Source of the DNA: Bog-473 sp963754445 | GTDB taxonomy: Bacteria; Actinomycetota; Acidimicrobiia; Acidimicrobiales; RAAP-2 | DNA length: 64,000 bases | Assembly (NCBI GenBank): GCA_963754445.1 | Contig: CAVWFT010000002.1 | Span: 310,001 to 374,000, forward strand | Direction: 5' to 3' | Part shown: positions 9,294 to 18,400 of the stretch, one piece after another | Layout of the letters: every line of letters begins with the position of its first letter | How positions within the stretch are numbered: position 1 is the first letter of the stretch | The notes under the pieces: model-generated | Database searches by the model: none | Told to the model about the DNA's origin: nothing | What the model saw: only the letters and a program-made list of their open reading frames with translations | Position numbers and translations under genes: made by a program

Positions 9294-10803
9294 GACTATC
9301 CAGCAGGACATGACCATCACGGACCTCGAGAGCGCCCACGCCGACCGCCGGCGCTGGGTCGCCCTCGTCGTCGTCTGCCTGGCCATGTTCATGAACGCGC
9401 TCGACGGCTCCATCGTCAACGTGGCGCTGCCAGACATCCAGCACAGCCTCCACTTCACCCAGTCGGGCCTGACCTGGGTCGTCGACGCCTACCTCATCTC
9501 CTTCGGCAGCTTCCTCCTCATGGCCGGGCGCCTGGGCGATCTCATCGGCCGCAAGAAGGTGTTCCTGGCGGGCGTCCTCCTCTTCACGCTGGCCTCCATC
9601 GCCTGCGGCGCCGCCCAGAGCCAGTCCATGCTCGTCATCGCCCGCTTCGTGCAGGGCATCGGGGGCGCCCTGTCCTCCTCGGTCATCGTCGCCATCATCG
9701 TCACCGAGTTCGCCAGCGAGTACGAGCGGGCCAAGGCCATGAGCGCCTACGTCTTCGTGGCCGTGGGCGGTGGCTCGATCGGCCTCCTGGCCGGCGGCGT
9801 GCTGACCCAGGCCCTGGACTGGCACTGGATCTTCTTCGTGAACGTGCCTGTCGGCATCGCCACCTTGATCCTCGGCTTCTTCCTCCTGGTCGACAACGTC
9901 GGTCTCGGCATCAGGCAGGGCGTCGACTGGGTGGGCTCCATCCTCATCACCGTGTCGGTGATGATCCTGATCTACGCCATCGTCACCGCTTCGAGCTACG
10001 GCTGGGAGTCGAGCCACACCTATCTGTTCGCCGGCATCGCCATCGTGATGATGATCGGCTTCCTGGTCCTCGAGTCCAAGCTGGCCAATCCGATCATGCC
10101 GCTGCGCATCCTCAAGCTGCGCACACTCACCGGCACCAGCGTCATCCGGGGCCTGATCATCATCGGGATGTTCTCGACCTTCTTCATCGGCGCCCTGTAC
10201 TTCGAGCACGTCCTCGGCTACAGCCCGATCAAGACGGGTCTCGCCTTCCTGCCCCAGGCCGTGACCATGGCCATCATGTCGGCCGGGATCACCGCTCGGC
10301 TGCTCAACCGGTTCGGGGCCAAGCCGGTGATGTACCCGGCCATGGTGGCGGCTGCCCTCGGGCTGTTGCTGTTCGCGTCGGCGGGAACGGACACCAGCTA
10401 CTTCCCGACGATCTTCGTCGCCTTCCTCCTCATGGGTGTGGGTGCCGGCGCGTCGTTCATGCCGCTGCTCCAGATCGGCATGTCGGAGATCCCCAACGAG
10501 GACGCCGGTCTCGGTTCGGGTGTCGTGAACGTCTCCCAGCAGATGGCCGGGGCCATCGGCCTGGCCGCGTTGAGCACGATCGCGGCCGACCGGTCCAAGA
10601 CGTTGCTCGCCGCCGGCCACACCGCCATCGACGCCCTCGTCAAGGGCTACCAGCTGGCCCTGCTGATCGCCGCCGGCTGTGTGATCCTCGGGCTCGTGCT
10701 CTCCCCCTTCTTGCTCCGGACGAACGAGTCGCCCGAGGAGGAGGCGGCGCGGATCAAGGCCAACATGGCCAACCCCGAGACCAAGGAGCACCTGGTCATC
10801 TGA
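9292..10803 (+). CDS. MFS drug efflux transporter, DHA2/EmrB-QacA type
   Basis: About 503 residues with some fourteen hydrophobic segments, the size and layout of DHA2 (14-TM) proton antiporters. TM1 carries LDGSIVNVALPDIQ, the DHA2 signature with the conserved Asp, and the loop after TM2 has GRLGDLIGRKKVF, the MFS motif A. TM5 holds the motif C-like VAVGGGSIGLLAGG. These pumps export hydrophobic drugs or toxic metabolites. The start chosen is ATG 9292; no clear ribosome site lies in front of it, and ATG 9310 is an alternative. It is probably controlled by the divergent MarR gene. Confidence 0.9.
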   Translation: MTIQQDMTITDLESAHADRRRWVALVVVCLAMFMNALDGSIVNVALPDIQHSLHFTQSGLTWVVDAYLISFGSFLLMAGRLGDLIGRKKVFLAGVLLFTLASIACGAAQSQSMLVIARFVQGIGGALSSSVIVAIIVTEFASEYERAKAMSAYVFVAVGGGSIGLLAGGVLTQALDWHWIFFVNVPVGIATLILGFFLLVDNVGLGIRQGVDWVGSILITVSVMILIYAIVTASSYGWESSHTYLFAGIAIVMMIGFLVLESKLANPIMPLRILKLRTLTGTSVIRGLIIIGMFSTFFIGALYFEHVLGYSPIKTGLAFLPQAVTMAIMSAGITARLLNRFGAKPVMYPAMVAAALGLLLFASAGTDTSYFPTIFVAFLLMGVGAGASFMPLLQIGMSEIPNEDAGLGSGVVNVSQQMAGAIGLAALSTIAADRSKTLLAAGHTAIDALVKGYQLALLIAAGCVILGLVLSPFLLRTNESPEEEAARIKANMANPETKEHLVI

Positions 10804-10955
10804 GCCGCGTCCCGGGCTGCCGACTCGCCGGCCGGCCCGCTTCGCACCAGGGCGCGATCAGCCCTGCCGAACGCTCGCGTCCTGCTCCGCCTCTCCCTGC
10901 TCAGCGGGTGGAACCGGTTCCCGTTTCACCCAATTATTGCGAAAGCATGACAATG

Positions 10956-10971
10956 CTGACACAAGTGTCAG
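10956..10971. promoter_or_regulatory. Palindromic operator CTGACACAAGTGTCAG
   Basis: A 16-bp palindrome with 7-bp arms lies 64 bp before the BVMO start. A close copy is found at 24946-24961 before an amidohydrolase. Its length and symmetry are typical of TetR-family sites. No regulator gene obviously paired with it is in the window. Confidence 0.65.
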
Positions 10972-11034
10972 GGAACGCGCTTCCCATGCCACAATGACGG
11001 AGCCCGTGTTCCGACTGGTCCCCCCAACCACTCC

Positions 11035-12861
11035 ATGACACCCACGCCACTCCCGACACAGAGCTACGACCCCGAGGCCGTCCGGGCCAAATATCTCGCC
11101 GAGCGCGACCGGCGTCTCGTCGCGGGGCGAGCCGACATCCGCGACCTGAGCCACGACGAGTACTTCGCCCGCTTCCGCGACGATCCCTTCATCCCGGTCT
11201 CCGACCGGGAGCCGCGGCGCGACGAGGTTGACGTCGTCATCGTCGGTGGTGGCATCGCCGGCGTGACGGCCGGCGCCCACCTGCGCCGGGCCGGCATCGA
11301 ACGCATCCGCATCATCGACCAGGCCGGGGGCATCGGCGGGACCTGGTACTGGAACCGCTACCCGGGCGTCATGTGCGACGTCGAGTCCTACATCTATCTG
11401 CCCATGCTCGAGGAGCTCGGCTACGTCCCGACCCAGCGCTACGCCTTCGGTGAGGAGATCCGCCTCCATCTCGATGCACTGGCGAGACACTTCGATCTGG
11501 TCGACGACGCGCTGTTCCACACGGGGATCACCCGGGCCGAGTGGCACGAAGACGATTCGCGCTGGCACATCCAGACCGACCGGGGCGACCAGATCACCTG
11601 CCGCTGGTATGTCATGGCCGTCGGCATCCTTAACCTCATCAAGCTGCCGGCGATCGAAGGCATGGAGGACTTCGCCGGCCACTCCTTCCACACGGCGCGC
11701 TGGGACTACGACTACACCGGCGGCGGCCCCTCGCAGCCCCTCACGAACCTGAAGGACAAGGTGGTCGCCCTCATCGGCACCGGGGCATCGGGCATACAGG
11801 TCCTGCCCCCACTATCCGAGTCGGCCAAGCACGTCTACGTCTTCCAGCGCACCCCCTCGGCCATCGGCGAGCGGGGCAACCGGCCCACCCTCGACGATTT
11901 CGGCGACACGCTCGAGCCCGGCTGGCAGAGGGCCCGCATGGACAACTTCCAGGCCATCATGATCGGGCGCTCGGTCGAGGACGACAAGATCGACGACGGC
12001 TGGACCCATCACTACGCGGTGGTCAACAACCCGCCCCGGGAAAAGGGCATGAGCCTGACCGAGTACATCGAGAACGCCGAAGCCATCGACTACCGGATCA
12101 TGGACGAGCACCGGCGCCGCGTCGAGCACTTGGTGGAGGATCCCGAGACGGCCGAGATTCTCAAACCCTATTACCGCTACATCTGCAAGCGGCCCTGCTT
12201 CCACGACGAGTACCTCTCGGCCTACAACAATCCCAATGTCAGCCTCATCGACTGCCCCGCCGGTTTCGACCGCATCACCGAACATGGTCCCGTCGTGGAC
12301 GGGGTCGAATACGAGGTGGACCTCATCATCTACGGCACCGGCTTCGAGCCCGAGCGCACGCCGCTGGCCCGACGGGCCGGGCACGAGGTCGTCGGGCGTG
12401 ACGGCATCACCCTGGCCGAGAAGTGGGCCGGCGGCGCGGCCAGCCTCTTCGGCATGATGAGCCGCGGCTTCCCCAACCTCTTCGTCATGCCGGCCCCCAC
12501 CCAGCAGGCGGTGGTGACGGTCAACTACACCCAGCTCGCCGTGGCCGGAGCCGAGTTCGTGGCCGGCGCCATCAAGCTGATGGACGACAAGGGCGTCGAG
12601 GTCTTCGACGTCAGCGCGCAGGCCGAGGCGGACTGGACGCAAAAGGTCGTGAAGTCCTACGTGGCCGGCACCTCCGTCATGGCCGCCTGCACCCCGTCGC
12701 GCATCAACAACGAGGGCCATCCCGAGAGCATCAATCCGCGTGACGGCAACTACGGCGGCGGATTCGGCGACTGGTTCGGCTACCGCGACCTCCTCGAATC
12801 CTGGGTGGCCGCGGGTGACTTCGAGGGGTTGGAGATCGAAGTCGCCTCGAGCGCGTCGTGA
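11035..12861 (+). CDS. Baeyer-Villiger-type flavin monooxygenase
   Basis: A 608-residue class B flavoprotein monooxygenase. The first Rossmann motif for FAD is GGGIAG near residue 71, followed by GGIGGTWYWNRYPG, the hallmark of cyclohexanone- and steroid-monooxygenase-like enzymes. The BVMO fingerprint FAGHSFHTARWD lies near residue 212, and the second Rossmann motif for NADPH, GTGASG, near 248. Such enzymes insert oxygen next to a ketone to make an ester or lactone. It is the first gene of a run to 18777, and a 16-bp palindrome precedes it. A ring or side-chain ketone from a terpenoid or steroid-like compound is a plausible substrate, by inference only. Confidence 0.9.
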   Translation: MTPTPLPTQSYDPEAVRAKYLAERDRRLVAGRADIRDLSHDEYFARFRDDPFIPVSDREPRRDEVDVVIVGGGIAGVTAGAHLRRAGIERIRIIDQAGGIGGTWYWNRYPGVMCDVESYIYLPMLEELGYVPTQRYAFGEEIRLHLDALARHFDLVDDALFHTGITRAEWHEDDSRWHIQTDRGDQITCRWYVMAVGILNLIKLPAIEGMEDFAGHSFHTARWDYDYTGGGPSQPLTNLKDKVVALIGTGASGIQVLPPLSESAKHVYVFQRTPSAIGERGNRPTLDDFGDTLEPGWQRARMDNFQAIMIGRSVEDDKIDDGWTHHYAVVNNPPREKGMSLTEYIENAEAIDYRIMDEHRRRVEHLVEDPETAEILKPYYRYICKRPCFHDEYLSAYNNPNVSLIDCPAGFDRITEHGPVVDGVEYEVDLIIYGTGFEPERTPLARRAGHEVVGRDGITLAEKWAGGAASLFGMMSRGFPNLFVMPAPTQQAVVTVNYTQLAVAGAEFVAGAIKLMDDKGVEVFDVSAQAEADWTQKVVKSYVAGTSVMAACTPSRINNEGHPESINPRDGNYGGGFGDWFGYRDLLESWVAAGDFEGLEIEVASSAS

Positions 12862-14504
12862 GCCCGCGCCAGCGCGTGGTCGCCGTCACCGGCGGCGGGG
12901 GCGGTATCGGCGGGGCGATCGCCGAGGAGCTCGGCCGCAGCGGCTGGTTCGTCGTCACCGTCGATCCGCTCGTCACGTTGGAAGGCACGGGGCAGCTGGC
13001 CGACGTCGGCGAGACCACGGCCGACCGCATCGTGGCGGCCGGCGGTTCCGCCAAGGCCTCCTCGGCCTCGGTCACCGACGGACCGGCGCTGCGCACGCTC
13101 TTCGGGGAGTTGGCCGACGAGCACGGCGGGCTCGACGCCGTGGTCAACGTGGCCGGCATCACCCGCCAGAGCTACGTCGCCCGGGGCACAGAAGAGGACT
13201 GGCTGGCCCTGCTCGACGTGCACCTGAGCGGCTACCTCAACGTGCTCGAGGCCGCGCTGCCCCTGATGGCGGCGGCCGGCCACGGCCGCATCCTCGGCAT
13301 CACATCGGGCTCGGGTTGGCGTGCGGCCGACGCCGGTGGCTACAGCGCGGCCAAGCGCGTGGTGGCCGCCCTGACCTGGCAGCTCGGACGCCTGGCGCCC
13401 CCCGGCGTCACCATCAACGCACTGTCGCCCATCGCCAACACCCGCATGGTCAGGGCCGCCTTCGAGCGGGCTCAGAAGGCCGGGCACACCGGGGGCGGGG
13501 GCGGACTGACGCTTGACTCCATGCCGGGGCCCGAGGACGTCGGTCCACTCGGCGCCCACGCCGTGGGTGACAGCTTCGGGTGGTGCAGCGGCCAGGTGCT
13601 CTTCGCCGGCGGACCCGAGGTGGCCGTGGTCGACCAGCCCCGACTCGTCGAGGTGGTCCGGACCGACAACGTCGCCTCGCTGGCTGCCGTGCTCGACACC
13701 GTCGTGCCCCGTGGGTTCGTCGCCGCCGAGGCCAAGCAGACCAGCGACGGGGGCAGCAATCCGCGCTTCGCCGGCATCTTCGACGCGCCCGCGCCGGCCG
13801 AGACGACCGCGGGCGAAGTCCGGACCTGCGCGCTGGTGAGCGACCGCCCCGAGGTGGCCACCGCCCTCCAGGCCGCGCTCGAGCGACGCGGCACCGCGTG
13901 TCATCGGGTCGATGTCGCCCACGGATTCGACGGGACGGCCAAGTCGTTGCACGAGGTCGTCGACGCGGCCGGACCGCTCGACGCCGTGGTCGTCGCCCTC
14001 GAAGGGCACCCGCGCACGTCGACCGTGCTCGACGGGTGGGAGCACGTGCTGGCCGACCATCGCGGCCTCCTCCAGCCGTTGCACGACGACGCTTCGTGGG
14101 TGCGGGCCGCAGCCGACTACACCGCCGCCGCCGATCGCCCGGTCCGCATGGTGGTCCTGACCGAGGCCACGACGCCGGCCGGACGCAGCCGGGCCCAGGC
14201 CGCATCGCAGATCGCCCGGGTCGCCGCCGCGGGCACGAAGGGTCGGCTGACCGTCTTCACGGCCGGCCTCGAGTCCGGAGCGCCGGCCGCGACCGAAGCC
14301 GCCGGTGAGCTGGCGGCGCATCTGCTCAGCCATCCCGACACGGCGCCGCTGGCCGGGGCCGGGCTGGTGGTGCACGACCGCTGGATCGGGCTCCGGCGCC
14401 ACCCCCAGCCCATCGGCACCGTGGCTTATGGTGGGCCGGCCATCCCGGACTGGCTCGACGACAGCTTGCGCGAGATCGTCGCCGCCACGGGCCCGGCCAG
14501 CTGA
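12858..14504 (+). CDS. Tandem short-chain dehydrogenase: active SDR plus degenerate second Rossmann domain
   Basis: The first roughly 280 residues form a classical SDR: TGGGGGIGGAIAEE near residue 11 binds the dinucleotide, NVAGI is the structural Asn motif, and YSAAK gives the catalytic Tyr/Lys. The remaining 250 residues look like a second Rossmann-like domain (CALVSDRPEVATAL..., LDAVVVALEG..., TEATTPAG...) without a glycine-rich loop or a YxxxK pair. The total of 548 residues is twice the usual SDR length. GTGA overlap with the BVMO indicates translational coupling. It probably oxidises an alcohol or reduces a ketone in the same pathway. Confidence 0.82.
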   Translation: MSPRQRVVAVTGGGGGIGGAIAEELGRSGWFVVTVDPLVTLEGTGQLADVGETTADRIVAAGGSAKASSASVTDGPALRTLFGELADEHGGLDAVVNVAGITRQSYVARGTEEDWLALLDVHLSGYLNVLEAALPLMAAAGHGRILGITSGSGWRAADAGGYSAAKRVVAALTWQLGRLAPPGVTINALSPIANTRMVRAAFERAQKAGHTGGGGGLTLDSMPGPEDVGPLGAHAVGDSFGWCSGQVLFAGGPEVAVVDQPRLVEVVRTDNVASLAAVLDTVVPRGFVAAEAKQTSDGGSNPRFAGIFDAPAPAETTAGEVRTCALVSDRPEVATALQAALERRGTACHRVDVAHGFDGTAKSLHEVVDAAGPLDAVVVALEGHPRTSTVLDGWEHVLADHRGLLQPLHDDASWVRAAADYTAAADRPVRMVVLTEATTPAGRSRAQAASQIARVAAAGTKGRLTVFTAGLESGAPAATEAAGELAAHLLSHPDTAPLAGAGLVVHDRWIGLRRHPQPIGTVAYGGPAIPDWLDDSLREIVAATGPAS

Positions 14505-14514
14505 ACGGAACGTC

Positions 14515-15384
14515 ATGACCGACAAGCCAGCTCGCATCGTCGACGCCCACGTCCACCTCTGGGATCCCGCCAATACGACCTGGTACCCGTACCTCTCCAT
14601 GGCGCCCTCGCACGGCGGGACCGGTGACGCGGCGAGGATGAACCGGCGCTTCGACGTCGAGACCTACCGGTCCGAGTCGGCCGGGTGGAACGTGGAGAAG
14701 TTCGTCAACGTCGCCGCGGCCACCGGGCCCAACTCGGTCGAGGAGACGCTCGAGCTCGATCGCACGGCCGAGGCGAACGGGGGGCCCGACGCCATCGTGG
14801 GCGGCCTGCCCCCGACCGAGACGGTGGACGACGCCGTGGCCCTCCTCGAGCGCCAGATGACCGCGCCGCGCTTTCGCGGCGTGCGGCCGATGGGACCGCT
14901 CAGCAAGCCCGTCCCCGATCCCGCCGTGCTGGCGGCCCTCCAGGAGCGGCGACTCGTCTTCGAGCTCATGACCCATCCCGACCTGTTACTGAGCGCCGCC
15001 GCCGCCCTGACCGGGTTCCCCGAACTGTCGATCGTCGTCGAACACACCGGCTGGCCCCGGTCGGGCGACGACGACGAGTTCGCGCTCTGGCGGGAGGGCA
15101 TCGATGCCCTGGCCGACCTGGGCGACAACGTCGTCTGCAAGCTGTCGGGCCTGGCCATGCCGTTGGGCTCCATGGAAGCCGCCGCGTTCGCCCCCTGGAT
15201 CGAGCACGCGCTCGAGGTCTTCGGGCCCGGCCGCTGCCTGTTCGCCAGCAACTTCCCGGTCGACGCCATGGCGGGCACCTTCGACGATCTCTACTCCGCC
15301 TTCAACGAGGTGACCTCCGGACTCGACAGCGTGGCCCGCGAGCAGATCTTCGCCGGAACGGCCGAGCGGGTGTACGGACTGTGA
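14515..15384 (+). CDS. Amidohydrolase-2 family TIM-barrel hydrolase
   Basis: The N-terminal IVDAHVHLWDP gives the H-x-H metal pair of the amidohydrolase superfamily; further markers are a histidine in VVEHTGWP and an Asp near the end in NFPVDAMAG. About 289 residues. This is the 2-pyrone-4,6-dicarboxylate lactonase-like branch, where members hydrolyse lactones or decarboxylate acids. Directly after a Baeyer-Villiger enzyme, lactone opening is an attractive role, but this is inference. It starts 10 bp after the SDR. Confidence 0.82.
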   Translation: MTDKPARIVDAHVHLWDPANTTWYPYLSMAPSHGGTGDAARMNRRFDVETYRSESAGWNVEKFVNVAAATGPNSVEETLELDRTAEANGGPDAIVGGLPPTETVDDAVALLERQMTAPRFRGVRPMGPLSKPVPDPAVLAALQERRLVFELMTHPDLLLSAAAALTGFPELSIVVEHTGWPRSGDDDEFALWREGIDALADLGDNVVCKLSGLAMPLGSMEAAAFAPWIEHALEVFGPGRCLFASNFPVDAMAGTFDDLYSAFNEVTSGLDSVAREQIFAGTAERVYGL

Positions 15385-15427
15385 GCCGAGCAGTCCCCGG
15401 CCGTCTCGACCCGACGCCGCGACATCC

Positions 15428-16564
15428 ATGAGCGCCACGACAACCGATTCCGAGGTGGACCAATTCCGTTCGGAGCTGCGCTCCTGGCTGGCCGACCACC
15501 TGACCCCCGACGTGGTGGAGGCGGGCAAGCACTCGGTCGAGGGACCGAACCTCGACATGCTGCGCAGCTGGAACCGCACCCTGGCCGACGGCGGCTGGGC
15601 CGCCCCGTCCTGGCCCCTCGAACACGGCGGTCGAGGAGCCGGCGTGGCCGAGCAGCTGGCCTACCTCGAGGAGATGAACGACGCCCGGGCCCCGGGGCCG
15701 GTCAACGTCATCGGCGTCTCCAACATCGCCCCGGCCATCATGCAGTTCGGGACACCCGAGCAGAAGGAACGCTTCCTCCAACCGATGCTGCGGGGCGACG
15801 TGATCTGGTCCCAGGGCATGTCCGAGCCCGACGCCGGTTCGGACCTGGCCTCGCTGCGCACCAGTGCGGTCGAGGACGGCGACGACTTCGTCATCAACGG
15901 GCAGAAGACGTGGAACTCCATGGGCCACTTCGCCGACTGGTGCCAGCTCTACGTCCGCACCGATCCCACGGCGCGCAAGCACCGCGGCATCTCGTGCCTG
16001 CTGGTCGACCTGCGCACGGCAGGCGTCGAGGCCCGGCCGCTCAAGACGATGACCGGCGGCGAGGTCTTCGCCGAGCTCTTCTTCCACGAGGCCCGGGTCC
16101 CCCGCTCCGCTTTGCTCGGCCCGCTTCACGAGGGATGGTCGGTGGCCATGACGACGCTGAGTTACGAACGGGCCGGCGTGGCCAGGCTGCATCTGTCACT
16201 CTCCAACCGGCTCGACGAATTGCTCGCCGATCCGCGGGTGCACGAGGGCCTGCGCGACCCCGTCCTGCGCCAGCGCTTCGCCCGGGTCTTCGCCGCCATC
16301 CGCTGCATGCGCTATCTGACGGAGCGGTCGTTGGCCGATACGTCGGCCGCCGGAGCTGGCGGGAGCCTGGCCAAGCTGTCCTGGGCCCACTGCGATCAGG
16401 AACTGGCCGCCCTGGCCGTCGACCTCATCGGCCTGGACGCATTGGGCGGTTCCGACCGTTGGGGAGAGAACCTGCTGGCCGTGCGTCAGGCCTCGATCGC
16501 CGGCGGCACGACGGAGATCAACAAGAACATCATCGGCGAGCACGTGCTCGGCCTGCCCCGCTGA
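15428..16564 (+). CDS. Acyl-CoA dehydrogenase
   Basis: A 378-residue protein of the flavin-dependent acyl-CoA dehydrogenase fold. Visible markers are SEPDAGSDLASL (substrate/FAD loop), GQKTWNSMGHFADW, and the C-terminal GGTTEINKNIIGEHVLGLPR. It removes two hydrogens from an acyl-CoA to form a 2,3-enoyl-CoA and passes electrons to ETF. In actinobacteria many of these act as heteromers on steroid side chains, but no second ACAD is in the window, so a homomer or a distant partner is needed. Same strand and short gap to the previous gene. Confidence 0.88.
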   Translation: MSATTTDSEVDQFRSELRSWLADHLTPDVVEAGKHSVEGPNLDMLRSWNRTLADGGWAAPSWPLEHGGRGAGVAEQLAYLEEMNDARAPGPVNVIGVSNIAPAIMQFGTPEQKERFLQPMLRGDVIWSQGMSEPDAGSDLASLRTSAVEDGDDFVINGQKTWNSMGHFADWCQLYVRTDPTARKHRGISCLLVDLRTAGVEARPLKTMTGGEVFAELFFHEARVPRSALLGPLHEGWSVAMTTLSYERAGVARLHLSLSNRLDELLADPRVHEGLRDPVLRQRFARVFAAIRCMRYLTERSLADTSAAGAGGSLAKLSWAHCDQELAALAVDLIGLDALGGSDRWGENLLAVRQASIAGGTTEINKNIIGEHVLGLPR

Positions 16565-16601
16565 TCGCCTTCCGCCTTCCGTACTCCGTACCCGTTCACT
16601 C

Positions 16602-16642
16602 GTCGACTGCGATGGTGCTGTGTAGATCGACCAGCAGTCGAC
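16602..16642. other. Long intergenic hairpin (9-bp stem extended by a 4-bp inner stem)
   Basis: GTCGACTGC (16602-16610) and GCAGTCGAC (16634-16642) are perfect inverted repeats; inside them TGGT (16613-16616) pairs with ACCA (16630-16633). The structure lies between the acyl-CoA dehydrogenase stop and the DUF35 start. There is no T-run after it, so it may be a processing or attenuating hairpin or an operator. Confidence 0.5.
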
Positions 16643-16691
16643 CAAGGCACCCGAATACAGAGGGCGCGAACGGACCTACAACGAGGGACGT

Positions 16692-17228
16692 ATGACAGAC
16701 TCCCGGAGCACCGACATCGCGTCGAATCAGCCCGTCGGCTCGTCGGCCACCCGTCGGACCGTACCGAAGGAAGGGAGCGAGGAACAGATGGCCCGAGTCC
16801 CCATCGAAGAAGGGTTCTTCCGGATACCCGAGGACACCGCTGAACAGCCTCACCTGCTCGGCAGTCGCTGCCCGGCCTGTGGGGAGGTGTTCTTTCCCCG
16901 CCGCCTCGTGTGTGCCAAGTGTCTCCACGAGGGAACAGAGGACATGGAACTCTCGACGCACGGTGTCATCCACACGTGGACCTATTGCCATGTCCCGCTC
17001 TTCGGCAAGAAGGACGCCGACGTGGCCGGCTACGGGGTGGCTCAGGTGGACCTGCCCGAAGGACCACGCGTGCAGTCGATCCTCTTCGGTGAGCACGACG
17101 ACTTCACCATCGGCATGCCGGTGCAGATCGACCTCGAGACGCTGCGCCAGAACTCCGACGGGGACGACGTCGTGATCTACCGTTTTCGACCGGTCGATGA
17201 TGCCCGGAACGTCGAGGTCGGTTCGTGA
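16692..17228 (+). CDS. DUF35 Zn-ribbon/OB-fold protein, partner of the next thiolase-fold gene
   Basis: The core begins with a rubredoxin-like zinc ribbon, CPACGEVFFPRRLVCAKC, followed by an OB fold (GVIHTWTYCHVPLFG..., GYGVAQVDLP...). This is the DUF35 family, whose members bind acyl-CoA and form complexes with thiolase-fold proteins. Two starts are possible: ATG 16692 with GAGGG close by, or ATG 16788 (MARVPIEEG) with a GGGAGCGAGG site; the second gives the usual length of about 146 residues. It overlaps the next gene by 4 bp, as expected for a co-translated complex. Confidence 0.85.
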   Translation: MTDSRSTDIASNQPVGSSATRRTVPKEGSEEQMARVPIEEGFFRIPEDTAEQPHLLGSRCPACGEVFFPRRLVCAKCLHEGTEDMELSTHGVIHTWTYCHVPLFGKKDADVAGYGVAQVDLPEGPRVQSILFGEHDDFTIGMPVQIDLETLRQNSDGDDVVIYRFRPVDDARNVEVGS

Positions 17229-18400
17229 AGCAGGGCCTCACGTTCGAGGGCGTGGCCGTGGCCGGCATCGGCATGGTCCGCTTCGGCATGTTCCGCGACA
17301 TCCCCGGCGCCCACCTGGCCCGCGACGCCGGCCTGCTCGCCCTGCACGATGCCGGCATGACCCTGGCCGACATCGACGAGGCCTATGTGGGCTACATCCA
17401 GCCCGCCTCCATGCTGGGCATCAAGGCCATGAAGGAGTTCGGCCTCACCGGGCTGCCGGTCACCCACATCGAGAACGCCTCGGCCACCGGACTCGTTTCC
17501 TTCCGGGAGGCGGCGTGGGCCGTCTCGTCCGGGCGGGCCGACGTGGCGATGGCGCTCTGCTTCGACAAGTTCACCGACATGACCGGCACCGGCGGGCGCG
17601 GCGCCGGGCGCGACCAGATCGACGCTCCCATCCTGCCCGCCGCCTACTTCGCCCTCTGGGCCCAGCGGCGGATGCACGACCGGGGCACCACTCCCGAGAC
17701 CTTCGCCGCCATAGCGGCCAAGAACTGGAACTACGGCGCCGCCTGTCCCTTCGCCCACCGCCAGTCCGACCACGTCGTGACAGCCGAAGAGGTGCTGGCG
17801 GCCCGGTTGGTGGCCGAGCCGCTCACCACCATGATGTGCTGCCCGCCCGACGACGGGGCCGCCTGCATCATCGTGGCCCGCGAGGACCTGGTGCGTCAGC
17901 GCCAGCCGGGCCGACCCCTCGTCCGCGCCCTGGCCTCGGCGCTCACCTCGGAGACCTACACACCGGGCCACACCTTCGTCGGACCCGTGGTCGGCCCTTC
18001 CGTCATGACGAAGAACACGGCCACACTCTGTTACGAGGCGGCCGGTCTGGGTCCAGAAGACGTCAGCGTGGCCTACTGCCACGACGCCTTCATCAACGAG
18101 GAGCTCGAGTACTACGAGCTCCTCGGCTTCTGCGCCGACGGTGAGGGCGACAAGCTCGTCGCCGATGGCCAGACGGGGCCCGGGGGCCGCATCCCGTTCA
18201 ACACCGACGGCGGGCTCATCGCCCGTGGGCACCCGGGCGGCCCCACCGGCGTGGCCCAACTGCACGAAGCGGTGCTCCAACTGCGCGGCGAAGCGGCGGG
18301 CCGCCAGGTCGAGGGAGCGCGGGTCGCCCTGGCCCACCTGGTCGGGGGCGGCAGCATCGCCACGGTCAACCTATTGGGCGTCGACAGGAGTGCAACATGA
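17225..18400 (+). CDS. Thiolase-fold lipid-transfer-type protein lacking the nucleophilic Cys (probable retro-aldolase subunit)
   Basis: 391 residues with the thiolase layout: an N-terminal half with HIENASATGLVSFREAA where thiolases have N-A-C-x-T-G, and a C-terminal GGLIARGHPGGPTGVAQ containing the conserved His. Codons 17479-17487 read GCC TCG GCC, so the usual Cys is Ser. Loss of this Cys together with a DUF35 partner is the pattern of Ltp2-type steroid side-chain retro-aldolases (Ltp2 with the DUF35 domain of ChsH2). Retro-aldol cleavage of a beta-hydroxyacyl-CoA is inferred. It is flanked by DUF35 and CMD genes with 4-bp overlaps on both sides. Confidence 0.83.
   Translation: MKQGLTFEGVAVAGIGMVRFGMFRDIPGAHLARDAGLLALHDAGMTLADIDEAYVGYIQPASMLGIKAMKEFGLTGLPVTHIENASATGLVSFREAAWAVSSGRADVAMALCFDKFTDMTGTGGRGAGRDQIDAPILPAAYFALWAQRRMHDRGTTPETFAAIAAKNWNYGAACPFAHRQSDHVVTAEEVLAARLVAEPLTTMMCCPPDDGAACIIVAREDLVRQRQPGRPLVRALASALTSETYTPGHTFVGPVVGPSVMTKNTATLCYEAAGLGPEDVSVAYCHDAFINEELEYYELLGFCADGEGDKLVADGQTGPGGRIPFNTDGGLIARGHPGGPTGVAQLHEAVLQLRGEAAGRQVEGARVALAHLVGGGSIATVNLLGVDRSAT

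Noticed and set aside
9265..10791. A 508-residue minus-strand frame
   Set aside because: It mirrors the EmrB-type transporter and is Asp/Glu/Gly/His-rich with no recognised motif.
12780..14600. A 606-residue minus-strand frame
   Set aside because: It mirrors the double SDR gene, which has a valid TGxxxGIG loop and YxxxK pair.
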